In this document: piece after piece, positions 1 through 5,400 of the stretch
How positions within the stretch are numbered: position 1 is the first letter of the stretch
Layout of the letters: the number at the start of each line of letters is the position of its first letter
From: CAZCBD01 sp964496755
GTDB taxonomy: Bacteria > Bacteroidota > Ignavibacteria > Ignavibacteriales > Melioribacteraceae
Assembly (NCBI GenBank): GCA_964496755.1
Contig: CAZCBD010000178.1
Location: 1 to 5,400, forward strand
Direction of reading: 5' to 3'
DNA: 5,400 nt
Made by a program: the position numbers and the translations under genes
The notes under the pieces: generated by a model
Told to the model about the DNA's origin: nothing
Database searches by the model: none
What the model saw: only the letters and a program-made list of their open reading frames with translations

Positions 1-53
1 ACCGCAACTGAAAGCAGTAAAACAATTCCTCAGATTATAATTTTCTCTTTCAT
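1..53 (-). CDS. Start of next exported protein (probable efflux periplasmic adaptor), with in-frame TGA at codon 8; cut by window edge
   Basis: An ATG at 53-51 shares its A with the TAA stop of the TolC-type gene (TAATG), and a GGAG at 64-61 sits 7 bases upstream. Translation gives MKEKIII, then TGA (32-30), then GIVLLLSVAV in the same frame up to the window edge. Positive residues followed by a hydrophobic run look like one signal peptide or membrane anchor interrupted by a single stop; a Trp codon TGG would differ by one base. Gene order in CusCBA/CzcCBA-type operons makes an HlyD/CusB-like periplasmic adaptor the expected product, but too little is visible to recognise the family. The TGA may be a real nonsense mutation, a sequence error, or a sign that translation starts further downstream. 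No ATG, GTG or TTG follows in this frame before the edge. Confidence 0.5.
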
Positions 54-1354
54 TATTTTTCTCCATTGTATTTATTCTCATCTCTTTTCAAACTTGAACC
101 GGTTAAAAATTCCAGTAAACTAATTTCTTTGTAGTAATCCGTTCTAATTTTTGCTAATTCTATTTGAACATTCAACAATCTGTTTTCCGCTGCAATCACA
201 TTATAAAAATCAATTTCATTTACTTGATAAGCGGCCAATGCTGCATTTAAAGATTGTTTTGCTTGTTTAAGTAAGCCCTGCTCAATTAATTTTTCTCGTT
301 CTTTTAGCTCCAAAATTTTGGAAACTGATTTACCGAAAGCTTTCATTAAAAATTGTAGGGAAGCATTATACTGATTTGAATACAGATCATATTTATACTC
401 TGCTTCGTTTACTTTGGCAGTTACTTTGCCGCCATAATTCAAGGGTATCGATAAACTGATAAAACCGGACAAAAAATCATTCAAATTTGAATTGGTTTTT
501 GCAAAGTTCCCTCTTTGGGTGTATTGAACGGAAAACGCAAAATTCGGATAATAATCATATTCAAAAAGTTTTTTTAGTTCTTTCGATTTTTCTTTTGCCT
601 TTTTAATTCCTTTTAAAAACGGACGATTATTTTCGGAAATTTTAATCAATTCGGTAATAGTAAAATTAAAATTAGGAATCATGCTAATCTTTCCGGTTTC
701 TATTTTTGATTTTGAATCCGCAAGCAAAAATGAATTTAACACTGCTATTACTGCGTTTTCTTTACCCCGAAGAAACTCTATTTTTGTACGCAACGAAGTA
801 ATTTCCTCGTCAACTTTTATTACATTTTGTTGACTCGCTTTTGAAACCGAATATTTGCTTCTAACTACTTTGGATATTGATTCAAGTAATTTCAGATTTT
901 CATTTGAATATTCAATTGCACTCCGTAAATAAATCAGTTCATAATACGCTTGCGAAAATTCATTTTTAATTCGATTTTTTTTGTCTGCAATTTCTTCTTC
1001 AACAATTTCAACATCTATTGTTTTTATATTACCGGCTTGGGATAATTTGCCCGGAAAAGGAATTGCCTGACTTAAACCAATTACTTTTCCGGTCATTGCT
1101 TCTTCATCAAAAGCAAAAGATGCAACAGGTAAATTGTTTACCCCAAACTTTAAAACGGGATCCGGCAAATTAGAAACTTGCGCTACCTTTGATTTGGATA
1201 CTAATAATTTCGAGTTCAACATTTTTAATTCGGGACTAACTCTTAATGCCTCTGAAACATATTTTCCCAACTTGAAATTATTCTGTGCAAAATTGATTCC
1301 TATTAATAAAGTAAAAACCAAAAGGAATTTTGTTTTTATAAATATACTTTTCAT
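53..1354 (-). CDS. TolC/CusC-family outer-membrane efflux protein
   Basis: This 433-residue protein should form the trimeric outer-membrane channel of a tripartite efflux pump. Residues 1-23 are a Sec signal peptide (Lys-rich start, hydrophobic 10-20, likely cleavage at NFA|Q). There is no lipobox Cys, so it is probably not a lipoprotein, unlike E. coli CusC. Two outer-membrane-efflux repeats are visible, about 29-215 and 230-425, each rich in helical heptad-like stretches. NLPDP (62-66) with GVNNLPV (71-77) and the IPFPGKL turn (98-104) are typical of the CusC/CzcC branch; the second repeat has the matching IPLNYGGK (303-310). Length is normal for the family. The ATG at 1354 is supported by AAGG at 1365-1362, which overlaps the stop of the preceding 30-codon ORF (TAAGG), so the two are probably translationally coupled. 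The gene ends in a TAATG overlap with the next one. The context of an HxxHCC protein and a sensor pair suggests heavy-metal export, but the substrate is not readable from the sequence. Confidence 0.93.
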   Translation of the reverse strand: MKSIFIKTKFLLVFTLLIGINFAQNNFKLGKYVSEALRVSPELKMLNSKLLVSKSKVAQVSNLPDPVLKFGVNNLPVASFAFDEEAMTGKVIGLSQAIPFPGKLSQAGNIKTIDVEIVEEEIADKKNRIKNEFSQAYYELIYLRSAIEYSNENLKLLESISKVVRSKYSVSKASQQNVIKVDEEITSLRTKIEFLRGKENAVIAVLNSFLLADSKSKIETGKISMIPNFNFTITELIKISENNRPFLKGIKKAKEKSKELKKLFEYDYYPNFAFSVQYTQRGNFAKTNSNLNDFLSGFISLSIPLNYGGKVTAKVNEAEYKYDLYSNQYNASLQFLMKAFGKSVSKILELKEREKLIEQGLLKQAKQSLNAALAAYQVNEIDFYNVIAAENRLLNVQIELAKIRTDYYKEISLLEFLTGSSLKRDENKYNGEK

Positions 1355-1363
1355 AGATATACC

Positions 1364-1456
1364 TTATTTATTTTTATCGGATGATTGTAAAATCAGAAAT
1401 AGAAAACCCGCTAGGATTAATACAAAAACCGTGCAATATATTGTAAATGACATCAT
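1364..1456 (-). CDS. Unrecognised 30-residue single-pass membrane peptide
   Basis: The frame opens with ATG ATG (1456-1451) and closes with TAA (1366-1364). After MMS it has a hydrophobic stretch of about 20 residues (core TVFVLILAGFLFLIL) containing one Cys (residue 8), then a short polar tail, QSSDKNK. GAGAG at 1469-1465 lies 8 bases before the first ATG, a weak but well-placed ribosome binding site. The stop codon overlaps the AAGG of the TolC-type gene, whose ATG follows 9 bases later. That packing is typical of genuine cistrons in a coupled operon. I do not recognise the family. It may be a small inner-membrane subunit or assembly factor of the efflux complex, or a leader whose translation opens the efflux gene's start. 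An in-frame TAA at 1480-1478 limits any longer version, and no other start codon lies between it and 1456. The main doubt is that AT-rich DNA yields short hydrophobic ORFs by chance. Confidence 0.55.
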   Translation of the reverse strand: MMSFTIYCTVFVLILAGFLFLILQSSDKNK

Positions 1457-1541
1457 GACTTTATCTCTCTGTTGTTTTTAATTTTTTTGTTGATAATTAA
1501 ATTTTCAGTTTGGTTCTTCGCAACAAAGCTGTTCGGATCAG

Positions 1542-1569
1542 AATAAACCTTTCCGAAGAAAAGTTTATT
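1542..1569 (-). terminator. UUCG-tetraloop hairpin spanning a stop codon; possible attenuator or 3' stabiliser
   Basis: Read on the minus strand, AATAAACTTTTC (1569-1558) and GAAAGGTTTATT (1553-1542) pair over all 12 positions, with one G-U wobble, closing a TTCG loop (1557-1554) with a C-G pair. C(UUCG)G is a very stable tetraloop common in bacterial terminators. The TAA of the upstream gene (1567-1565) lies in the first arm. The descending arm ends in TTTATT, which could act as a U-tract opposite an A-rich strand, but CTGATCC follows, so a strong terminator is doubtful. It lies between the HMA-like gene and the 30-codon ORF, where partial termination or blocking of 3' exonucleases would raise the first gene's expression relative to the efflux genes. 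Confidence 0.5.
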
Positions 1570-1894
1570 TTTCTTTCACCGGTGTTTCACTACAGCAGTG
1601 CGGTGTGTGCTGAAGATTATCTAATTCATTCTCTTCCGTAAAAGTCCAAAAATAAGTTCTTATCTTTGTCCAGAATTTATTCTTAAAATCGAAGCCTGTA
1701 AATGCGAGGAATTTTTCAATAGTATCAAATTTCACGGATTTAATGTTGTATTCTAATTTTACTAATCCCGTGCTGTCAACTTTTGCACTTAATACACCAT
1801 TAATATTGGACAATTTTTTTTCCAAATTTTTTGCTTCGTCAGAATTGTATATTTTATTAATTCTGAATTTTCTGATTTGTATTATGCTATCCAT
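1565..1894 (-). CDS. Small HMA-like protein without CxxC, with C-terminal HxxHCC cluster
   Basis: This 109-residue protein is probably cytoplasmic, since no signal peptide or membrane segment is visible. Residues about 4-70 read as the beta-alpha-beta-beta-alpha-beta pattern of a heavy-metal-associated (HMA, ferredoxin-like) domain: a strand at 5-15, a helix at 19-30, NINGVLSAKVD (30-40), a strand at 43-49, and a second helix at 57-66. The GMxCxxC that binds metal in classical HMA domains is missing; the corresponding loop is IYNSDE. Instead the C-terminus carries H96-T-P-H99-C100-C101, a plausible Cu, Ag or Zn site. Two Trp (75, 83) lie in the linker. It is the first gene of the proposed efflux operon, so a metallochaperone, metal buffer or pump accessory role is inferred. 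The HMA fold assignment is by pattern only. ATG 1894 is preferred over GTG 1897 because GAGGAGG ends at 1900, leaving 5 bases to the ATG but only 2 to the GTG. Confidence 0.8.
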   Translation of the reverse strand: MDSIIQIRKFRINKIYNSDEAKNLEKKLSNINGVLSAKVDSTGLVKLEYNIKSVKFDTIEKFLAFTGFDFKNKFWTKIRTYFWTFTEENELDNLQHTPHCCSETPVKEK

Positions 1895-1899
1895 CACAT

Positions 1900-1906
1900 C
1901 CTCCTC
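1900..1906 (-). promoter_or_regulatory. Strong ribosome binding site that decides the start at 1894
   Basis: GAGGAGG on the minus strand is a near-complete anti-16S match. Its spacing fits ATG 1894 (5 bases). It is too close to the in-frame GTG at 1897. The out-of-frame ATG at 1899 is immediately adjacent to it and hits TGA after one codon. A site this strong argues that the HMA-like protein is highly translated. Confidence 0.85.
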
Positions 1907-1922
1907 GTTTTAGATAAATAGT

Positions 1923-1951
1923 TTAATACAGTTAGTCGAAAATAGTGCCAA
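1923..1951 (-). promoter_or_regulatory. Candidate promoter of the efflux operon (sigma70-like or sigma54-like)
   Basis: Two readings overlap. As sigma70, TTGGCA (1951-1946, 5 of 6 to TTGACA) is separated by 17 bases from TATTAA (1928-1923, 4 of 6 to TATAAT). This predicts a start near 1916 and a leader of about 20 bases carrying GAGGAGG. As sigma54, TGGCAC (1950-1945) is a perfect -24 element, but the -12 position reads TCGA (1939-1936) where TTGC is expected; the G is kept and the C lost. The adjacent NtrC-type activator favours sigma54, while spacing and the good -10 favour sigma70. It is the only promoter-like site I see in the 137-base gap. Confidence 0.45.
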
Positions 1952-2000
1952 AAAGGAAAGTGTGTTTAAGGAAGTTTTTGAGGGTTTTTAGAGGAAATGC

Positions 2001-2031
2001 AAAAAATAAATTTTAAATTATTTAAAGATTT
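2001..2031 (-). terminator. A/T-only inverted repeat with T-tail after the regulator gene; terminator or activator-site candidate
   Basis: Immediately after the regulator's stop, TTTAAAT (2026-2020) and ATTTAAA (2018-2012) form a perfect inverted repeat around a single A. It extends to AAAT (2031-2028) with ATTT (2011-2008) if C2027 is bulged out. ATTTTTT (2007-2001) follows. Stem plus U-run suggests an intrinsic terminator for the sensor/regulator operon, though an all-A/U stem is weak. The centre at 2019 is also about 70 bases upstream of the promoter's -24/-35 element, a normal distance for a dimeric enhancer site of an NtrC-type activator. A/T palindromes arise readily by chance here. Confidence 0.3.
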
Positions 2032-3372
2032 TTAATTTTTTTTAAGGCTGTAACTTTCAATTTTAGAATACAGAGTTGGAAGAGAAATTCCTAAACTGGC
2101 AGCTGCCTTTTTCTTATCCCATTCAAAATAATCCAAAACTTTAATTATATGTTTTTTTTCAACTTCGGATAGAGACAAGTTTATAACTTCGGTAGAATCC
2201 GGCAAAGCTTTTCTTTCCTGCAACAAAATATTTTCAGCTTCAAGAAGATCACCATTAGTTAAAACAGCAGCTTGCATAAGGCAATTTTCCAACTCTCTGA
2301 TATTTCCTATCCAATTATGATTAATTAATTTTTCCATTGCTTTGGGTGAAACCTTCAGAATTTTTTTGTGAAGCGTATAATTTATTTTTTTTAGAAAATA
2401 TTTTACAAGTAATGGAATATCTTCTTTTCTTTCGCGTAATGGAGGTAAATTTATAGTTACGATATTTAATCTATAATAAAGGTCTTCTCTAAATTTACCG
2501 GCTTCAATCAATTTTTCTAAATTTTGGTTAGTTGCCGCAATTATCCTAGCATTAACCTTTATTGTTTTTTCACCTCCAACCGGTTCAATTTCCTTTTCCT
2601 GAAGTACTCTTAGCAACTTAACTTGGATAGAATGATTAATTTCGGAAATTTCATCAAGAAAAATTGTACCGTTACCTGCTAATTCAAACTTTCCTTTTTT
2701 ATCTCGGGTTGCGCCGGTAAATGAACCTTTCACATGACCAAACAATTCACTTTCCAATAAATTTTCGGAAAGTGAAGTACAGTTTACTGCAACAAAAGGT
2801 TCGTTTTTGGTTATGCCACTATTATGAATTGTATTGGCAAGCAATTCTTTTCCTGTTCCACTTTCACCGGAAATTAATACCGTAACTTTGTTTGGGGAAA
2901 TCTGACCGATAAGTTTATAAATTTCTTTCATCTTTTTTGTTTTACCAACAATTCGGATTTTATTCAGATTATCCTCTTCAACTACATTTTCCAATGTTTC
3001 GCTCACCGATTTGGTAATAAAAGATTTTTCAATTAGAGATAGCAAATATTTTATATCTATCGGTTTTTCAATATAATCTAATGCCCCGAACTGCATTGCC
3101 TCAATTGTTGTTTCCATTTCATCGAAAGCAGTCATAATAATAAACGGAATGTTTTCATTTTCCAATTTGATTTTTTTTAACAAATCAATACCGCTTAGGC
3201 CGGGCATTTTTAAATCGGAAATAACCAAATCAAAATTATCGTTTTCATATTTTTTAAGTGCTTCTTCAGCACTACCGGCCAATTCAACGTTATAGCCTTT
3301 TTTTGATAAGAAATTTTTAATTGTTTCTCTAATAGATAAATCATCATCTACCACCAAAATTGATTTAAGCAT
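2032..3372 (-). CDS. NtrC-family sigma54-dependent response regulator
   Basis: This 446-residue protein has the full three-domain layout and normal length. The receiver domain (about 4-118) has the acidic pair D9/D10 (VVDDD), phosphoacceptor D53 (SDLKMP), T81 and K103 (EKP). The sigma54-interaction AAA+ domain (about 141-375) has Walker A GESGTGKE (169-176), the sigma54-contact loop as GSFTGA (216-221, a variant of GAFTGA), Walker B GTIFLDE (235-241), FREDLYYRLN with candidate arginine fingers R295 and R301, and sensor II GNIREL with R359. A Fis-type helix-turn-helix occupies about 403-446 (KKKAAASLGISLPTLYSKI). It should be phosphorylated by the adjoining kinase and activate a sigma54 promoter from an upstream site. 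The ATG overlaps the kinase stop (TAATG), with AAAGGAG at 3386-3380 as ribosome binding site, so the pair is translationally coupled. The downstream efflux operon is the obvious target, by inference. Closest named relatives by architecture are ZraR/AtoC; I give no symbol. Confidence 0.95.
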   Translation of the reverse strand: MLKSILVVDDDLSIRETIKNFLSKKGYNVELAGSAEEALKKYENDNFDLVISDLKMPGLSGIDLLKKIKLENENIPFIIMTAFDEMETTIEAMQFGALDYIEKPIDIKYLLSLIEKSFITKSVSETLENVVEEDNLNKIRIVGKTKKMKEIYKLIGQISPNKVTVLISGESGTGKELLANTIHNSGITKNEPFVAVNCTSLSENLLESELFGHVKGSFTGATRDKKGKFELAGNGTIFLDEISEINHSIQVKLLRVLQEKEIEPVGGEKTIKVNARIIAATNQNLEKLIEAGKFREDLYYRLNIVTINLPPLRERKEDIPLLVKYFLKKINYTLHKKILKVSPKAMEKLINHNWIGNIRELENCLMQAAVLTNGDLLEAENILLQERKALPDSTEVINLSLSEVEKKHIIKVLDYFEWDKKKAAASLGISLPTLYSKIESYSLKKN

Positions 3373-5400
3373 TAAAAAACTCCTTTAAAAGTTAATTTAA
3401 GAATTGTATTATTTTTTGGTGATAGTATTTGAATACTACCATTATGCAGTTCAATTATTTTTTTGACAATAGCTAAACCCAAACCTGTTCCCGATGCTTT
3501 ATTTGTAAAAAACGGATCGAATATTTTTTGTTGTAATTCTTCATTAATTCCCACACCGTTATCTTCAACATAAATATCCAAATTATTATTTGTTTTTTTT
3601 GAATACAAAATCACTTTTCCGTTTTTTCTTCTTGCTTCAAATGCGTTTTCAATTAAGTTTAAAAACACTCTATATATTTTCTCTTCGTCAAGATTAAGTA
3701 TAGTTTCATCAATATTATTTACCACTTCAAAATTTCCTTTACTAAATTTATTACTATTTTGAAGAATAATTTTATCAATTATTTTTTTGAGCATTATATT
3801 TTTCAATTCAAGTTTTTCATGTTTGGAAAAATGCAATACCTCTTTAACCAAGTTATTTAATCTATTTATTTCGCGGTTTATAATTTCGAAAGATTGTGAG
3901 TTCTCCGAATCTGATTTTAATTCGGCAGATAACATATCGCAATTCATTTTAATTGAAGTTAAAGGAGTTTTAATTTCATGAGCCAATACCGTTGCCATTT
4001 TTCCTATGGCTGCTAATTTTTCGCTTAAAATAAGTTTTTGCTCAAGTTCTTTTGTGGTGGTTATATCCACTTCAACAATTAAAAAACCGTAATTTTTAAT
4101 TTTATTGAAATTGAAGGGAGATATGGATAATACAAAAGTTCTACTCGTATTGTTCAGTATTTTATTAATTGTTGTTTCATAATTATAAATTTTATTTTCC
4201 GATAAAAATGAATAACCCGGCAAAGAGTTTATTTTTTTATTTAAAACTTCTTCTTCCGATATATTATTAATTCTATAAAACATTTTGTTAACTTCAATAA
4301 TTCTTAATGAATTATCAATTATGGCAATTGAGGCATTAGATTTTTCAAACGCATCTAATAATAATTCTATTTTTTTATTGTTGGACTTAATAATTTCAGA
4401 ATTTTCTTTTAAGGTTAAAGACATTTCGTTAAAGGTAGATGCAAGTTCACCAATTTCATCATTCGATTTTATATCAACCATTAAGCCATATTCACCGTTT
4501 TTAATGCCTACGATTTGTCTTTTAATTTTTATTAACGGTCTGGCAATTATTCGAACAATAAAGATTGCCATTACCGTACTTGTAATTATTCCACCTATAA
4601 TATTTAAAAGTAAGAATTTAAACCATGAGCCGGAATTGTTAAAATCAAAAAGCAAGCGTCCTATTGGAATCTGCAACATCAAAATAGTAATGGGTACAAT
4701 AATTAGAGCAACAAAAATCACTTTTTTAACTATACTAAATTCTTGGAATTTTTCTCGGGTGTTTCTAAACAAATTAAATTTTTGCAAAGCGATGGTTGAA
4801 AATAAAATTACTCCGCTTAAAAAAGCTAGCGGGCTTACTTCCACTAAATAATAAAAACCCAATAGCCACGGCAAAAAAATACCGAAAATAAATGCTGTTA
4901 GAATTGTTATTATTAATCCGATAAAAATTAATTGTATTTGTTTTTTAACTAAATCGTTATTTGTTTTTCGTATTTTGTTTAGAAGAAAAACGGAGCTTAA
5001 GGCAATTAAAAATAAATACCACACTATAAATAGAATGTAATAAAAAGTATAATGTGCTTCAAAAATTTCCGAATGCAAATGTGATTCGGAAATAAGTCTT
5101 CCTGTCCACAACATAAATAACATTATGAGTGAAGGGAAAAAAATTAACCCCTTCAAAAGAATCGGCATTTTTTTTTCGTACGGATAATAATAAGAAAAGA
5201 ATGTTAAGGATATTATTATTAACAGCAAGAATGATTGACACGATTTATCGAGCACCGTTAAATCGCCCGGTGGTAAAAGCATAAAATGGATTGTGTGTGA
5301 TATTACATAACCAACAACTAAAAACAAAGTTATTAAAAATATTTTGCTGGAAATACTTTTAATTTTCTTGCTTTGAATTATAAATATTAATCCCAAAGCG
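3372..5400 (-). CDS. Membrane sensor histidine kinase (7TM-HAMP-PAS-HisKA-HATPase), N-terminus outside the window
   Basis: Residues are numbered from the Leu codon at 5396; the frame runs open to the edge, so at least part of the first helix is missing. Helices lie near 1-8, 18-37, 53-72, 79-97, 117-139, 154-180 and 183-205, the pattern of an N-terminal 7TM sensor module. A second pair follows at about 223-245 and 260-283, leading into HAMP (about 276-330, with NDEIGELASTFNEM). A PAS domain spans about 343-445. HisKA has H473 in AHEIKTPLTS. The ATPase domain has N584 in NLIENAFEA, DNGVGI (612-617), FDPFFT (626-631) and GTGLGL (636-641), so all catalytic boxes are intact. Basic residues in the even loops put the C-terminus in the cytoplasm and a His-bearing loop (H106, H108, H115) in the periplasm. 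It overlaps the regulator by one base and is its presumed partner. The ligand is unknown; a metal is inferred only from neighbours and that loop. Confidence 0.93.
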   Translation of the reverse strand, partial: ALGLIFIIQSKKIKSISSKIFLITLFLVVGYVISHTIHFMLLPPGDLTVLDKSCQSFLLLIIISLTFFSYYYPYEKKMPILLKGLIFFPSLIMLFMLWTGRLISESHLHSEIFEAHYTFYYILFIVWYLFLIALSSVFLLNKIRKTNNDLVKKQIQLIFIGLIITILTAFIFGIFLPWLLGFYYLVEVSPLAFLSGVILFSTIALQKFNLFRNTREKFQEFSIVKKVIFVALIIVPITILMLQIPIGRLLFDFNNSGSWFKFLLLNIIGGIITSTVMAIFIVRIIARPLIKIKRQIVGIKNGEYGLMVDIKSNDEIGELASTFNEMSLTLKENSEIIKSNNKKIELLLDAFEKSNASIAIIDNSLRIIEVNKMFYRINNISEEEVLNKKINSLPGYSFLSENKIYNYETTINKILNNTSRTFVLSISPFNFNKIKNYGFLIVEVDITTTKELEQKLILSEKLAAIGKMATVLAHEIKTPLTSIKMNCDMLSAELKSDSENSQSFEIINREINRLNNLVKEVLHFSKHEKLELKNIMLKKIIDKIILQNSNKFSKGNFEVVNNIDETILNLDEEKIYRVFLNLIENAFEARRKNGKVILYSKKTNNNLDIYVEDNGVGINEELQQKIFDPFFTNKASGTGLGLAIVKKIIELHNGSIQILSPKNNTILKLTFKGVF

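Noticed and set aside
30..32. TGA reassigned as a sense codon
   Set aside because: The three long frames in the window contain no internal TGA and use TGG for Trp, so a standard code with a mutation or error is simpler.
1134..1481. 115-codon plus-strand open frame
   Set aside because: It overlaps the signal peptide and first repeat of the TolC-type gene and all of the 30-codon ORF in antisense. No recognisable motif and no good ribosome binding site.
1505..1540. CC-containing remnant (SEQLCCEEPN then TGA) in the same frame as the HMA-like gene but beyond its stop
   Set aside because: It resembles the HCCSE tail and might be a decayed duplication, but it is short, preceded by TAA and TGA stops, has no start, and coincidence cannot be excluded.
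1457..1578. Open stretch in the +1 frame after the HMA-like gene that could be joined by frameshifting
   Set aside because: It has no start codon, no recognised slippery site in the needed direction and no domain pattern. The UUCG hairpin covers its beginning.
1895..1897. GTG as the start of the HMA-like protein
   Set aside because: Only 2 bases separate it from GAGGAGG; the ATG at 1894 has proper spacing.
3787..3981. 64-codon plus-strand open frame
   Set aside because: It is antisense to the HisKA region of the kinase and has no independent support.
4285..4851. 188-codon plus-strand open frame
   Set aside because: It lies wholly antisense to the HAMP and membrane part of the histidine kinase, whose minus-strand frame has clear domains. 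The long antisense frame is a by-product of AT-rich codons.
5059..5241. 60-codon minus-strand open frame
   Set aside because: It is an alternative frame inside the kinase's membrane domain, which is the real frame.
5394..5396. TTG as the true start of the kinase
   Set aside because: The frame continues open upstream to the window edge (Ala codon before it), and the sequence looks like the end of a first helix, so the gene most likely begins outside.
1..5400. CRISPR arrays, tRNA or rRNA genes, insertion sequences, att sites
   Set aside because: I saw no spaced direct repeats, cloverleaf or rRNA-like sequence, transposase motifs or terminal inverted repeats.

Overview
The window is AT-rich (roughly 30% G+C by eye), and every gene I can support lies on the minus strand. 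Read in the direction of transcription (5400 to 1), it holds a two-component regulatory pair followed, after a 137-base gap, by the first part of a tripartite efflux operon. The TolC-family protein resembles the CusC/CzcC-type proteins of the Bacteroidota/Ignavibacteriota (FCB) group. Clear Shine-Dalgarno sequences precede most genes (GAGGAGG, AAAGGAG, GGAG). These are unusual for typical Bacteroidia or Flavobacteriia but fit Ignavibacteria-like lineages. That assignment is an inference from composition and gene style, not from a marker gene.

Layout: (i) 5400-3372 is a membrane histidine kinase whose N-terminus lies outside the window. It has about seven N-terminal transmembrane helices, two more helices, HAMP, PAS, HisKA and HATPase. 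(ii) 3372-2032 is an NtrC-type response regulator (REC, sigma54 AAA+, Fis-type helix-turn-helix), overlapping the kinase by one base in a TAATG junction. (iii) 2031-1895 is intergenic. It has an A/T-only inverted repeat with a T-tail just after the regulator, then a promoter candidate that can be read either as a sigma54-like -24 element or as a sigma70-like -35/-10 pair, then a very strong ribosome binding site. (iv) 1894-1565 is a 109-residue protein with an HMA-like predicted fold, no CxxC in the usual loop, and a C-terminal HxxHCC cluster. (v) 1569-1542 is a 12-bp hairpin with a UUCG tetraloop that spans the stop codon of that gene. (vi) 1456-1364 is an unrecognised 30-codon membrane-peptide ORF. 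(vii) 1354-53 is a TolC/CusC-type outer-membrane efflux protein. (viii) From base 53 to the window edge is the signal-peptide-like start of another exported protein, probably the periplasmic adaptor, with an in-frame TGA at codon 8.

The likely logic is a sensor kinase and sigma54-type activator that detect an envelope or metal signal and control an adjacent efflux operon. The small HxxHCC protein would act as an accessory metal-binding component. The metal specificity and the regulatory link are inferred from neighbourhood and from His/Cys clusters. The least explained parts are the 30-residue peptide, the HMA-like protein with displaced ligands, the UUCG hairpin between them, and the in-frame TGA at the left edge.
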